Assembly (NCBI GenBank): GCA_031284905.1
Contig: JAITXI010000012.1
Span: forward strand, 1-35,695
Reading direction: 5' to 3'
From: Bacteroidales bacterium
Lineage (GTDB): Bacteria; Bacteroidota; Bacteroidia; Bacteroidales; ML635J-15
DNA length: 35,695 bases
Shown: positions 7,904 through 16,028 of the stretch, one piece after another
How positions within the stretch are numbered: the stretch's first letter is position 1
How the letters are laid out: every line of letters starts with the position of its first letter
Position numbers and translations under genes: made by a program
The notes under the pieces: model-generated
Database searches by the model: none
The model's input: only the letters and a program-made list of their open reading frames with translations
Told to the model about the DNA's origin: nothing

Positions 7904-8671
7904 ATGTTGAATATTTCAAAACGAATTTTATTTACTTTAATACTTACTATCGGAATTTATCAAAATTTTTCAAACAGTCAATCAAATAATTCTATATTTA
8001 AACACACAGAACGACCTATTTTTGTAAATAAAAACACAGGATTTACAAATTATGAAAGTAAGTTGGAATCTTTGGGATTTGTCGAAATTATTAAATATAT
8101 TCCATATATTCAAGTTGATATAAAATATGCTACTGAAAATAATTTTGTTAAATATAATTTTTATGGCGACAATCATAAAGCATATGTTCTTCCGGAATGT
8201 TTAAATAAGTTGATTAAAGCCTACGAAATACTACAAACACTTAGACCAAATTATAGTTTTGTAATTTTCGATGCTGTTCGTAGTGTTGAAGCTCAGCAAA
8301 TTATGTATGATTCAAATATTTTTGATTCTTTAAAAATTCCGCAAAATCAAAAATATATTTTTGTTGCAAAACCTGGAACTTCTTTGCATAATTATGGGAT
8401 GGCTATAGATTTAAGTATTATTGATACAGAAAATAAACTATTAAATATGGGAACAAATTTTGATTATTTTGGAGAATTAGCAAAAACATACAGAACTGAA
8501 GATATGTACAAATTAGGGCGTTTGTCGAAAGAACAATACGAAAATCGCCAATTGTTATTTTCTGTAATGAAACAAGCCGGTTTTACTGTAGCTCAAAACG
8601 AATGGTGGCATTTTAATGCTTGTACTTATGATTACGCAAAGGCTAATTGTAGGATGTTTTGTATAAATTAA
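7904..8671 (+). CDS. D-Ala-D-Ala dipeptidase, VanX/DdpX type (peptidase M15D)
   Basis: 255 residues with an N-terminal signal/anchor (residues ~5-25), so it is exported, probably to the periplasm. The M15D zinc-peptidase pattern is complete. The substrate-clamping Arg is R126 in FDAVRSVEAQQ, the first zinc motif SLHNYGMAIDLS gives H162 and D169, and EWWHFN gives the catalytic Glu E233 and zinc ligand H236. The family cleaves D-alanyl-D-alanine. In Gram-negative bacteria without vanHA neighbours this serves peptidoglycan turnover and D-Ala salvage, not glycopeptide resistance. The 5' side (7855-7900) has TTTCTTTG, one mismatch from a -7 box, followed by an AT hairpin. Confidence 0.93.
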   Translation: MLNISKRILFTLILTIGIYQNFSNSQSNNSIFKHTERPIFVNKNTGFTNYESKLESLGFVEIIKYIPYIQVDIKYATENNFVKYNFYGDNHKAYVLPECLNKLIKAYEILQTLRPNYSFVIFDAVRSVEAQQIMYDSNIFDSLKIPQNQKYIFVAKPGTSLHNYGMAIDLSIIDTENKLLNMGTNFDYFGELAKTYRTEDMYKLGRLSKEQYENRQLLFSVMKQAGFTVAQNEWWHFNACTYDYAKANCRMFCIN

Positions 8672-8790
8672 TACAGTTTCGCTACTTGAAGGCTATATTT
8701 TTGTTAGACCAGCAATTTCGTGGTCGCTGTTGAAGTTTTTTTATAAATATTTAACTCCTCCGTAGATTGCTGTTTTATTGAATAAAAAGA

Positions 8791-9219
8791 CTATTTTTCA
8801 AATTCCAAGAACTTTCTCTTAAAATCTTCCGGAATTTCAGCAGAACAATGGTTTATCTTATCATATCCGGCCAAAATTGTTTTACATGTAGATTTAATAA
8901 TGTTTGTATTTTCTTCAACAATTTGTTGAAACATTGTCATACTTTTTAGTCCAAATTTTTCTAATTTCGTCTCAACAAAAATATTATCTCTTTGATTGAT
9001 AGAATGATAATAGTTATTTTCTGTATTAACTACCACCGCTAAAACATCACTCCAATCAAATTTTTCGCCTAATATTTCTTGAAAATAATTTATCCTGCCA
9101 ACATCATAATATTGTGAAATTATTGAATTATTTACGTGATTTACAGCATCTATATCGCTAAAACGAATTTGAATTTTAACTTTATGTTTGAATTTTCTTG
9201 AATTTTCTTGATTGTTCAT
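8791..9219 (-). CDS. Acyl-CoA thioesterase, hotdog fold (4HBT family)
   Basis: 142 residues when started at the ATG complementary to 9217-9219. An in-frame ATG at 9300 would add 27 residues, but that extension is encoded by a dispersed intergenic repeat and matches nothing in the family. The hotdog signature is IQIRFSDIDAVNHVNNSI, with the catalytic Asp in DIDAVNHVNN as in YbgC/FadM-type enzymes, followed by the long central helix SQYYDVGRINYFQEI. Such enzymes hydrolyse acyl-CoA to free acid and CoA; the acyl chain used cannot be read from sequence. The beta-CASP nuclease gene lies just upstream on the same strand. Confidence 0.88.
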   Translation of the reverse strand: MNNQENSRKFKHKVKIQIRFSDIDAVNHVNNSIISQYYDVGRINYFQEILGEKFDWSDVLAVVVNTENNYYHSINQRDNIFVETKLEKFGLKSMTMFQQIVEENTNIIKSTCKTILAGYDKINHCSAEIPEDFKRKFLEFEK

Positions 9220-9268
9220 TTTTTTTTGATTTATGATTTTAGTAGTTAGTATTGAGATATGAGTATTG

Positions 9269-9303
9269 AGAAATATTAGCCCCATTCGCCCATTCTCCAT
9301 TCG
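9269..9303. repeat. Dispersed intergenic repeat, short copy
   Basis: On the plus strand this reads GAAATATTAGCCC, then CATTCGCC, CATTCTC and CATTCGTC units. The same leading 13-mer and CATTCG units, in the same order, occur on the minus strand at 15936-16028. Degenerate simple repeats of this kind are common between Bacteroidetes genes. Confidence 0.55.
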
Positions 9304-9310
9304 TCTATTA

Positions 9311-10729
9311 TTAATTTTTAATTTTTATTTCAAATTTATCTCCTTTTTTCGGTATTTCAATATTATTAAAACCTTTTTTCTTTAATTCATTTGCAAAAAA
9401 TGTTTGCGATTCGGTTTCTCCATGAATTAGAAATATTTTTTTCAATTTACTTTTGTCTTGACATGAAATAAAATCAATCATTTCTTTATAATCAGCATGT
9501 CCACTAAAAGATTCTATTTTTTTAATGTCTGCTTTTATTTTGTGTTCTGTTCCAAAAATTGATATACTTTTTCTTTCCTCTTGGATTCTTGCCCCCAATG
9601 TACTTGGCGCACAATAACCAACTAATAATATCGTATTTTTCTTATTACTTATACTGTTGGCGATATGATGTTTAACTCGTCCGGCTTCTGCCATTCCAGA
9701 TGCCGAAATTATTACACAAGGAGTTTTTCGATTATTTAATCGTTTTGATTCTGCTACATCTTTTACATATTTTAATCCTTGAAATCCAAAAATATCAAAA
9801 TCTAAATCATGTAAAATATTTTCCTGAGTTTCTTTATTAAAACATTCTGTATGCAATTTAAAAATTTCAGTTGCATTTACAGATAAAGGACTATCAATAA
9901 AAATATCAATAGCCGGCAATAATCCTTGATTAAAAAATTGATTTAATGTATATGTAATTTCTTGAGTTCTTCCTACACTAAAAGATGGAATTATTAATTT
10001 TCCTTTTTTACGAACACAAGTATCTTGAAGAATTTCTAACAATTCAAATTCCGAATCTTTAAGATTAGGGTGAATTCTATTTCCGTAAGTGGATTCCATA
10101 ATAAGATAATCGGTTTGGTCAAATTTTTCCGGTGGAATTAATAATTTTGGATGTTTTCGACCAATATCACCTGTAAAAGCGATTTTTGTGGTAACACCCC
10201 ATTCTGTAATTTTCAAATTCACAACGCCACTCCCCAACATGTGCCCGGCTTCTGTGAATTTCAAACTTATTCCTGTATGTAACGAAAATTCTTTATCATA
10301 AGGAATACTTATAAAATTTTTTATCGAATCAATCGCATTTTTAGACGTATAAATTGGCTCTATAGGCGGAAGTCCTTTTTTTGCCAATTTTTTATTATAC
10401 CATTTTATATCATTTTCCTGAATAAAACCTGAGTCAGGTAACATAATTGAACATAAATTTCGTGTTGCAGCAGTGCAGATTATTTTTCCTTTAAATCCAA
10501 GATTACATATATACGGAATTAATCCTGAATGGTCGATATGTGCATGAGAAAGTACTAAATAATCAATTTCTTCCGGATTAAAACCTAAATCTCGATTCAT
10601 TTTGTCAGTTTCTTCACCTTTTCCTTGATACATTCCACAATCAAGAAGTATTTTAATTCCTGCATCTGTTGTTATTAAATGTTTACTTCCGGTTACTTCT
10701 CTCGCTGCTCCTAAAAATTGTATTTTCAT
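9311..10729 (-). CDS. Metallo-beta-lactamase / beta-CASP ribonuclease
   Basis: 472 residues starting MKIQFLGAAREVTGSKHLIT, the standard opening of bacterial CPSF73-like nucleases. The zinc motif HAHIDH is at residues 62-67, with downstream GHMLGS and TGDIG motifs. The beta-CASP insertion follows (motif A MESTYGNR, motif B IIPSFSVGRTQE, motif C region IISASGMAEAGRVKHH), and the last metallo-beta-lactamase histidine is in ESFSGHADY. Proteins of this class cut or trim RNA in the cytoplasm; annotated substrates vary, so the target is not predicted. Length is normal (about 450-470 residues). It precedes the thioesterase gene by about 90 bases on the same strand, across the repeat at 9269-9303. Confidence 0.93.
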   Translation of the reverse strand: MKIQFLGAAREVTGSKHLITTDAGIKILLDCGMYQGKGEETDKMNRDLGFNPEEIDYLVLSHAHIDHSGLIPYICNLGFKGKIICTAATRNLCSIMLPDSGFIQENDIKWYNKKLAKKGLPPIEPIYTSKNAIDSIKNFISIPYDKEFSLHTGISLKFTEAGHMLGSGVVNLKITEWGVTTKIAFTGDIGRKHPKLLIPPEKFDQTDYLIMESTYGNRIHPNLKDSEFELLEILQDTCVRKKGKLIIPSFSVGRTQEITYTLNQFFNQGLLPAIDIFIDSPLSVNATEIFKLHTECFNKETQENILHDLDFDIFGFQGLKYVKDVAESKRLNNRKTPCVIISASGMAEAGRVKHHIANSISNKKNTILLVGYCAPSTLGARIQEERKSISIFGTEHKIKADIKKIESFSGHADYKEMIDFISCQDKSKLKKIFLIHGETESQTFFANELKKKGFNNIEIPKKGDKFEIKIKN

Positions 10730-10784
10730 TATATTTTTATTAAAATTTTCTCAATTAAAAAACTTAAATATTTAATTTTTATTT

Positions 10785-10792
10785 TAATTTTG
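10785..10792 (+). promoter_or_regulatory. -7 box upstream of the TMTC-like gene
   Basis: TAATTTTG fits TAnnTTTG and lies 16 bases before the ATG at 10809. No matching -33 element is visible. Confidence 0.6.
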
Positions 10793-10808
10793 TATTATAA
10801 ATTTTTAT

Positions 10809-12875
10809 ATGAAAAATAAAGTAATCAAAAAAGAAAAAAAAATTACAAATATATATAAATGGATAATTATTATTTTCGGATTTATTATATATTCTAATAC
10901 ATTAAGTAATGGTTATGCACTTGACGACAAGGCTGTAATTTGGAATAATAAATTTACACAAAAAGGAATTTCCGGAATAAAAGAAATTTTAGCTTATGAT
11001 TCAATGGCTGGAATGTTCGGAACAGATTCAAATCTTGAAGGTGGAAGATACCGCCCGTTTTCTTTGGTAACTTTTGCGTTAGAAATCGAATTATTTGGTA
11101 AGAAAATGACAGATCCTTCTGCAAGAGATGTTTTCAATGGTTGTCCTTTTATAAGTCATTTATTTAATATTTTATTTTTTTGTTGTTCGCTGATGATTTT
11201 GTTTAAAGTTTTGAAAAAATTATTTAAAAATTTTATACCAAAATATGAATTTTTATCAATTCCGTTTATTGCTACTTTACTTTTTGCGGTTCATCCACTT
11301 CATACTGAAATCGTTGCAAATATTAAAGGTCGAGATGAAATTTTAGCGTTTCTTTTTTCATTTCTTGCTTTAAATGCAATAATAAACTATATTGATAAAA
11401 ATAAAAAATGGGAATTAATTACTGCCTTTGTATATATGTTTTTAGGCTCAATGGCTAAAGAAACTACTATTACTTTTTTGGCAATAATTCCTCTCTGTAT
11501 CTATTTTTTCAGAGATAAAATTAATATTAAAAAATATGTATTTTTAGTATTACCATTATTTTTAGGAATTATTTTATATTTTGTTTGCAGACATTTAGCA
11601 ATTGGAAATCAAATGGGAATTGAAGTTATAAATTTAATGAATAATCCATTTTATGGAATGACTTTTTTTCAAAAATATGCTACAATTATTTTCACTTTAT
11701 TACTTTATCTGAAATTGATGATTTTTCCACATCCGCTCACTTGGGATTATTATCCTTATCACATTGAAATTTATGATTTCTCGAATATTTGGGTAATTTT
11801 TAGCATAATAATTCACCTTGCTTTAATAGTTGTCGCAATATTAGGATTTAAGAAAAAATCAATTTATTCTTTTTGTATATTATTTTATGCAATAACTCTT
11901 TCAATAACTTCAAATATATTTTTTAATATAGGTGCTTTTATGAATGAAAGATTTATATTTTTTTCATTATTAGGACTTTGTATTTTAATTGCTTATTTAA
12001 TTTCAGAAAAATTTCCTTTATTAATTAAAAATTATAAAACTGTTTCTCTAACATTGGTAAGTATAATTTTATGTTTATTTTCAGTTAAAACATTTACACG
12101 AAATTTTGATTGGAGAAATAATATAACTTTGTTTGGACACGATGTAAATATCAGTAAAAACAGTGCAAAAGGAAATTGTACTTATGCAGGTGAGTTATAT
12201 AAACTTTCAGAAGATGCCGAATTGGCAAAAGATACGGTTTTAAGAAATAAATATTTATTTCAAGCAAAGCCATATTACGAAAAAGCAATTGAAATTTATC
12301 CACAATACGAAGAAGCCTTAGTTGCTTTAGGAAATACTAATTATAGAATTTGGGGCGACTATAAAACTATGTTTAAATATTATATAAAAACATTAGAAAA
12401 AAATCCATTGAATCGTGATGTTTGGTCAAATTCGATTGGAGTTCTTACTCAAAATCTTAACGAACCTGAATATGAAAAAATTATTTGGAAAAAATATTCG
12501 GAAATATCAGATTATTATGAATCATTTTTTCAGTTAGGAAATTTGTATTTTTCATCAGTTCCTCCACAAAATGATTCTGCTATTTATTATTATGAAAAAG
12601 CTAAAGTTCGTAATTTTAATAATTTTGATTTATTGTATTGTCTGGGTGTATCTTATGGAAATATTTCTAACTTCGACAAAGCTCGTGAAAATCTATTATT
12701 AGCATTGAAAATAAAACAAGATGCAAAAACAAATCAATTAATTGGAATTTCTTACGGATTTCAAAACAATAACGAAAAAGCTTTAGAATATTTTGAAAAG
12801 GCATTTTCTTTAGACCCTAATAATCAGGAAATCATTAATAATATTATTATGGCTAAGAAAATTTTAGGAAGATGA
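10809..12875 (+). CDS. Polytopic membrane glycosyltransferase-like protein with C-terminal TPRs (TMTC-like)
   Basis: 688 residues. After a basic N terminus come many membrane segments (to about residue 435), including the TMTC/DUF1736-type landmarks SNTLSNGYALDDKAVIWNNK (first loop with a DD pair), GGRYRPFS, and AVHPLHTEIVANIKGRDEIL. The C-terminal ~230 residues are TPR helices (AKPYYEKAIEIYPQYEEALV, ALEYFEKAFSLDPNNQEI). Eukaryotic TMTC proteins are O-mannosyltransferases using dolichyl-phosphate mannose. Bacterial relatives are usually of unproven activity, so the enzymatic role is inferred from the DD loop and architecture. It is divergent from the ribonuclease gene and followed by a weak terminator. 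Confidence 0.83.
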   Translation: MKNKVIKKEKKITNIYKWIIIIFGFIIYSNTLSNGYALDDKAVIWNNKFTQKGISGIKEILAYDSMAGMFGTDSNLEGGRYRPFSLVTFALEIELFGKKMTDPSARDVFNGCPFISHLFNILFFCCSLMILFKVLKKLFKNFIPKYEFLSIPFIATLLFAVHPLHTEIVANIKGRDEILAFLFSFLALNAIINYIDKNKKWELITAFVYMFLGSMAKETTITFLAIIPLCIYFFRDKINIKKYVFLVLPLFLGIILYFVCRHLAIGNQMGIEVINLMNNPFYGMTFFQKYATIIFTLLLYLKLMIFPHPLTWDYYPYHIEIYDFSNIWVIFSIIIHLALIVVAILGFKKKSIYSFCILFYAITLSITSNIFFNIGAFMNERFIFFSLLGLCILIAYLISEKFPLLIKNYKTVSLTLVSIILCLFSVKTFTRNFDWRNNITLFGHDVNISKNSAKGNCTYAGELYKLSEDAELAKDTVLRNKYLFQAKPYYEKAIEIYPQYEEALVALGNTNYRIWGDYKTMFKYYIKTLEKNPLNRDVWSNSIGVLTQNLNEPEYEKIIWKKYSEISDYYESFFQLGNLYFSSVPPQNDSAIYYYEKAKVRNFNNFDLLYCLGVSYGNISNFDKARENLLLALKIKQDAKTNQLIGISYGFQNNNEKALEYFEKAFSLDPNNQEIINNIIMAKKILGR

Positions 12876-12899
12876 GAACGGAAGAATGACAAAAAGGGA

Positions 12900-12935
12900 T
12901 TAATCTTAAATTGCTATCACAGTATGTAAGATTAA
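12900..12935 (+). terminator. Candidate terminator after the TMTC-like gene
   Basis: TTAATCTTA (12900-12908) and TAAGATTAA (12927-12935) form a perfect 9-bp stem with an 18-base loop, followed by ACAATATTTTT. It begins 25 bases after the stop codon. Confidence 0.5.
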
Positions 12936-13245
12936 ACAATATTTTTCAACAATAACATGTCTAAATACCATATTGTATATTTAAAAAAATAATATTATTT
13001 GCTAATTTGATAGCGTTTTAGTATAACTTGGACGAAATGGGGCGAAAGAACAAAGTGGTCTCACTACTGAACCATTGACGACTCTTTTATATATTCGTGT
13101 ATTAGTGGTTATTTCTAAATGGGCAGACAGTAACTCCGAAAGAATTAAATGTTTAAAAAAAATCAATCTTCTTATTACGACCATATATACAGTGTTGTAA
13201 TAAATCGGTAATCTTTTTGCTATTATTAATGAAGACAACGTATTT
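12936..13245. other. Spacer without recognisable gene
   Basis: About 310 bases between two convergent genes. A 78-codon minus-strand frame (13002-13238) covers most of it, but its product is uneven in composition, has no promoter box and matches no family I know. The stretch 13020-13150 has more G+C than typical spacers here and may be decayed coding DNA. Confidence 0.35.
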
Positions 13246-14892
13246 TTATTTAATTATTAGAATTTTTGTGTGATAAACTTTTATAATATTTTCTAATTTC
13301 ATGAAATAACTTCCTGAATTATATTTTGTCATATCTATTGAAAAATCGGCAGTAATTTTGTTTTCGGTTTTAATTAATTTTCCATTAATATCATAGATAG
13401 TAAGGTTATATTTTTCATTATCAGGAAGTGTGATTTTGAAAAAACCATTATTGGGATTTGGAAAAATTTTGAAATTGTCGGAATTTATATTGTCTACGAA
13501 ATTTATATTGTCGGCGAGTAAAAAATTGCAAGAATTGGAGTTTGTGTTATTTGGATCAAGCCAATATTTTAATTGAGAAACAGAATCGTTACTATTTTGA
13601 TTCCAATGAAAAAATATTTTTCCAAAATAATCGTAAGCTTCTGTATTTAAACAAGTTGAATTTCCGCCTGATAAGGTTCCGATAATCAAACCGTTGTTGT
13701 CAAAAAGTGGAGAGCCTGAAGAACCAATGTCTGTAACTCCGTGTCCGTTTGAGGTTTGTGTCCAGACAAGTTTCCAATGTGCGTTTGTCATAGCAGTAAC
13801 TTCCGGATTTTGAAAAGTAGCACTGACAGGTGTAGAGTTGTAAGTAGATATTTTTTTGATATCACCTCTTGGGTGATTTATGCAAATTCCTGAATTTGAG
13901 GCATTTTCGATAAGATTCCAGCCATTGAAAACAAGATGGGAGTTTTTAATTTGAGTTTGCGAAATATTAGTAATTTTCACAAGAAGAAAATCAGAACCGC
14001 CTTCAATACTTGCTTCTGCAATTTTTTGACAACCACTAAAAGAAATTTTTGAAGGTTCTGTAGAAGGAGAATTACAATTTGAAGATTCGTAATTAAAATC
14101 GAAACGCCATTGCTGAAAATCGGTTTCTGAAGCATATTTTGCACAATGTTGAGCTGTTAAAAAATAAGGAAGCCCATTATTGGAAGTATTGTTTACTAAA
14201 CTGCCTGTGCAATATCCTACAGAGCTTCCATCAACGACATAAATTCTGGCAATTCCTTTTTGTTGATTTCTAAAATTATTGCCTTCCGAACAATTAATAT
14301 TTACATTACAATTTTCAGAACTTCCGAACCCTAGCTCTTTATTTTGATTTTTTTCATTTCGATAAATATAGGCTAATGCCGAAATTTGAAAATCATTTTC
14401 AGAAAAATCATTTTCAATTGGAATATTATATTCAATATAAATTTCTTCACCGGAAATAATTCCGATAGAATATCCCATACCGGAAATATTATCCTGTTTT
14501 GAAAATGGACCTAAAATTTGCGAATAATCGGAATTATAGACAAAAAATTCAGAATTATCTTGTAAGTTAAAATAATTAAAATGTAAGGACAATCCAACAG
14601 CATTTTTACAGGAAATTTTTATATTCCATTTTTTTTTATTTTTAGTTTGTGTATAAGCTCCTGAATTAGTAACAGTTATATTTGTTGAAATTAATGTCCC
14701 AATTTTATAAAAATCAAATTCATCATCAAAGAAAATTAAAGATTTTGCAGGTGGAGGTATAATTATGTTATCAATATTATTATTTTTTTCAAAATAGCTT
14801 ATAGGAAAAATTCCAACATTTTCTTTTATTTGAGCAAAGATAAATGACGATATAATTATTAACAGAAATATTGAAATAATTTTTTTTATCAT
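13246..14892 (-). CDS. Secreted trypsin-like serine protease with T9SS type A sorting domain
   Basis: 548 residues. The signal peptide ends near FAQ (residue 21) and an N-terminal beta-rich propeptide region follows. The chymotrypsin-fold catalytic domain has His in FLTAQHCA (H249), a probable Asp in GGSDFLLVKI (D301) and Ser in IGSSGSPLFD (S392). Cysteines around the domain resemble lysyl endopeptidase (Achromobacter protease I) relatives. The last ~75 residues are a type A T9SS sorting domain (FKIFPNPNNGFFKITLP, IYDINGKLIKTE, NSGSYFMKLE, and a basic ending HTKILIIK), so the enzyme is exported across the outer membrane and probably surface-anchored or released. Cleavage specificity is a guess from family resemblance. 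Confidence 0.92.
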   Translation of the reverse strand: MIKKIISIFLLIIISSFIFAQIKENVGIFPISYFEKNNNIDNIIIPPPAKSLIFFDDEFDFYKIGTLISTNITVTNSGAYTQTKNKKKWNIKISCKNAVGLSLHFNYFNLQDNSEFFVYNSDYSQILGPFSKQDNISGMGYSIGIISGEEIYIEYNIPIENDFSENDFQISALAYIYRNEKNQNKELGFGSSENCNVNINCSEGNNFRNQQKGIARIYVVDGSSVGYCTGSLVNNTSNNGLPYFLTAQHCAKYASETDFQQWRFDFNYESSNCNSPSTEPSKISFSGCQKIAEASIEGGSDFLLVKITNISQTQIKNSHLVFNGWNLIENASNSGICINHPRGDIKKISTYNSTPVSATFQNPEVTAMTNAHWKLVWTQTSNGHGVTDIGSSGSPLFDNNGLIIGTLSGGNSTCLNTEAYDYFGKIFFHWNQNSNDSVSQLKYWLDPNNTNSNSCNFLLADNINFVDNINSDNFKIFPNPNNGFFKITLPDNEKYNLTIYDINGKLIKTENKITADFSIDMTKYNSGSYFMKLENIIKVYHTKILIIK

Positions 14893-14938
14893 TTTAAAAA
14901 TTTCATAATTATTTGTACAAGAATCTTTAGTTTGGGAA

Positions 14939-15859
14939 TTATTTATTATGATTTAATATTTCTGAAATCTTATTTTTGCTCAAACCTGTAAATTCTGCTA
15001 TTTCTGATATAGAAAATCCTTTTTTGTTCAAATTTTGTGTTATTTCAGCGTTTCGTTTCTCTATTCCTTTCTCCATCCCTTCAGCTAAACCTTTTGCTTC
15101 ACCTTTTGCAAAATTTTCAACTGCACTAAATTCAATAGCATAATCCATTGTGTTTTTCAAATCTCGGTAAACTTTTAAACTGTCTTCATAATCAATTATT
15201 TCTGCTTTCGAAAACTTTAATATTTCGGCTGTAGCAAAAAGTCTTTCAAAAACTCGTTCTTGTAATCGTGCAGGACGAGCTGCCAATAGTGGTAAATTTT
15301 TTAATACATACATCCATTTGTCAAAATGACTCTCTAACTCTTCTTCTTTTTTGTTGAATTTTGGTAATTCTAAATAAATAAATGTTAATTTGTCGTAGAA
15401 AACTTTTTTCCGTTTTATGTCCATTAATTGTACTTCTATTTGAGAAAACGGATCCGAATCATTTTTGTCTTCTTCAAAAACAAAATCTAAAATTCCTACC
15501 AAATATACTGCTTTCAGTTCAAAATCCCAATCTCCGGCTTTCGCTTGCTCCTGAATAGGAAAAGATGAATAATAAACACTTCGGTCTTTGAAATATTTTT
15601 GTTTAGCTCGCTGCATTTCTACTATGAATTTTTCACCTCTTTCATTTTGACAGTAAATATCGAAAATTGCTTTTCTATCCCATTCGCTACGTCTTAATTG
15701 TTCATTCTTAAGATACTGAATATCAGTAATTTTTCCTTGATCTTTTATTAATTCATTAAGAAAATCCAATAAAATGTCTTTGTTTACTTCCGAGCCAAAT
15801 AATTTTTTGAAGCCAAAATCGGTAAATGGGTTTATATATTTTTCTGTTAATGAAGTCAT
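14939..15859 (-). CDS. Rpn-family PD-(D/E)XK nuclease / putative transposase
   Basis: About 306 residues from the ATG complementary to 15857-15859 (MTSLTEKYINPFTDFGFKKL). An in-frame start 15 codons upstream is excluded because the promoter box lies inside that extension. The PD-(D/E)XK core is visible in AIFDIYCQNERGEKFIVEMQ (Asp then EMQ). A Gly/Lys-rich linker (GEAKGLAEGMEKGIEKR) follows, then a C-terminal helix-turn-helix-like tail (SISEIAEFTGLSKNKISEIL). Members were first called transposases (RecA-independent recombination-promoting nucleases, Rpn); later work in E. coli describes them as anti-phage toxins whose C-terminal part is also made alone as an antitoxin. Fragments of the same family lie at 1374-1571 and 29917-29965. 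Confidence 0.92.
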   Translation of the reverse strand: MTSLTEKYINPFTDFGFKKLFGSEVNKDILLDFLNELIKDQGKITDIQYLKNEQLRRSEWDRKAIFDIYCQNERGEKFIVEMQRAKQKYFKDRSVYYSSFPIQEQAKAGDWDFELKAVYLVGILDFVFEEDKNDSDPFSQIEVQLMDIKRKKVFYDKLTFIYLELPKFNKKEEELESHFDKWMYVLKNLPLLAARPARLQERVFERLFATAEILKFSKAEIIDYEDSLKVYRDLKNTMDYAIEFSAVENFAKGEAKGLAEGMEKGIEKRNAEITQNLNKKGFSISEIAEFTGLSKNKISEILNHNK

Positions 15860-15879
15860 GAAATACAAATTATATACTG

Positions 15880-15911
15880 CAAATATACAATAAAAAATTA
15901 TCAATTACAAA
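15880..15911 (-). promoter_or_regulatory. Promoter of the Rpn gene
   Basis: On the minus strand TTTG (15911-15908), a 20-base spacer and TATATTTG (15887-15880) form a textbook Bacteroidetes promoter. It lies 20 bases before the ATG at 15859 and supports that start. Confidence 0.8.
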
Positions 15912-15935
15912 TTATTATTTTGAAAACTAAGAAAC

Positions 15936-16028
15936 ATGGCGAATGGCGAATGGACGAATGGTAAATTGAGAACTGTCTAACATCTAACAGCGAAATAATC
16001 TAACATATAGAAGCAGGGCTAATATTTC
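15936..16028. repeat. Dispersed intergenic repeat, long copy
   Basis: The plus strand carries GGCGAATGGCGAATGG and GACGAATGG units, then CTAACATCTAACAG and TCTAACAT units, and ends with GGGCTAATATTTC. Read on the minus strand it has the same order as the copy at 9269-9303, with about 52 extra bases made of TTAGAT/GTTAG-like units between the two shared parts. Its right end coincides with the stop codon of the flavin fusion gene. Confidence 0.55.

Noticed and set aside
7904..8671. Vancomycin-resistance (vanHAX) cluster
   Set aside because: Only a VanX-type dipeptidase is present; there is no VanH or VanA ligase and no VanRS nearby, so a peptidoglycan-turnover role is more likely.
9220..9300. 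27-residue N-terminal extension of the thioesterase
   Set aside because: Encoded by a dispersed intergenic repeat, outside the hotdog fold; the ATG at 9219 gives a normal-length enzyme.
13002..13238. 78-codon minus-strand frame between the TMTC-like and protease genes
   Set aside because: No promoter box, no recognisable motif and a product of odd composition (runs of Arg/Leu and Pro/Ser at the end); more likely non-coding or long decayed.
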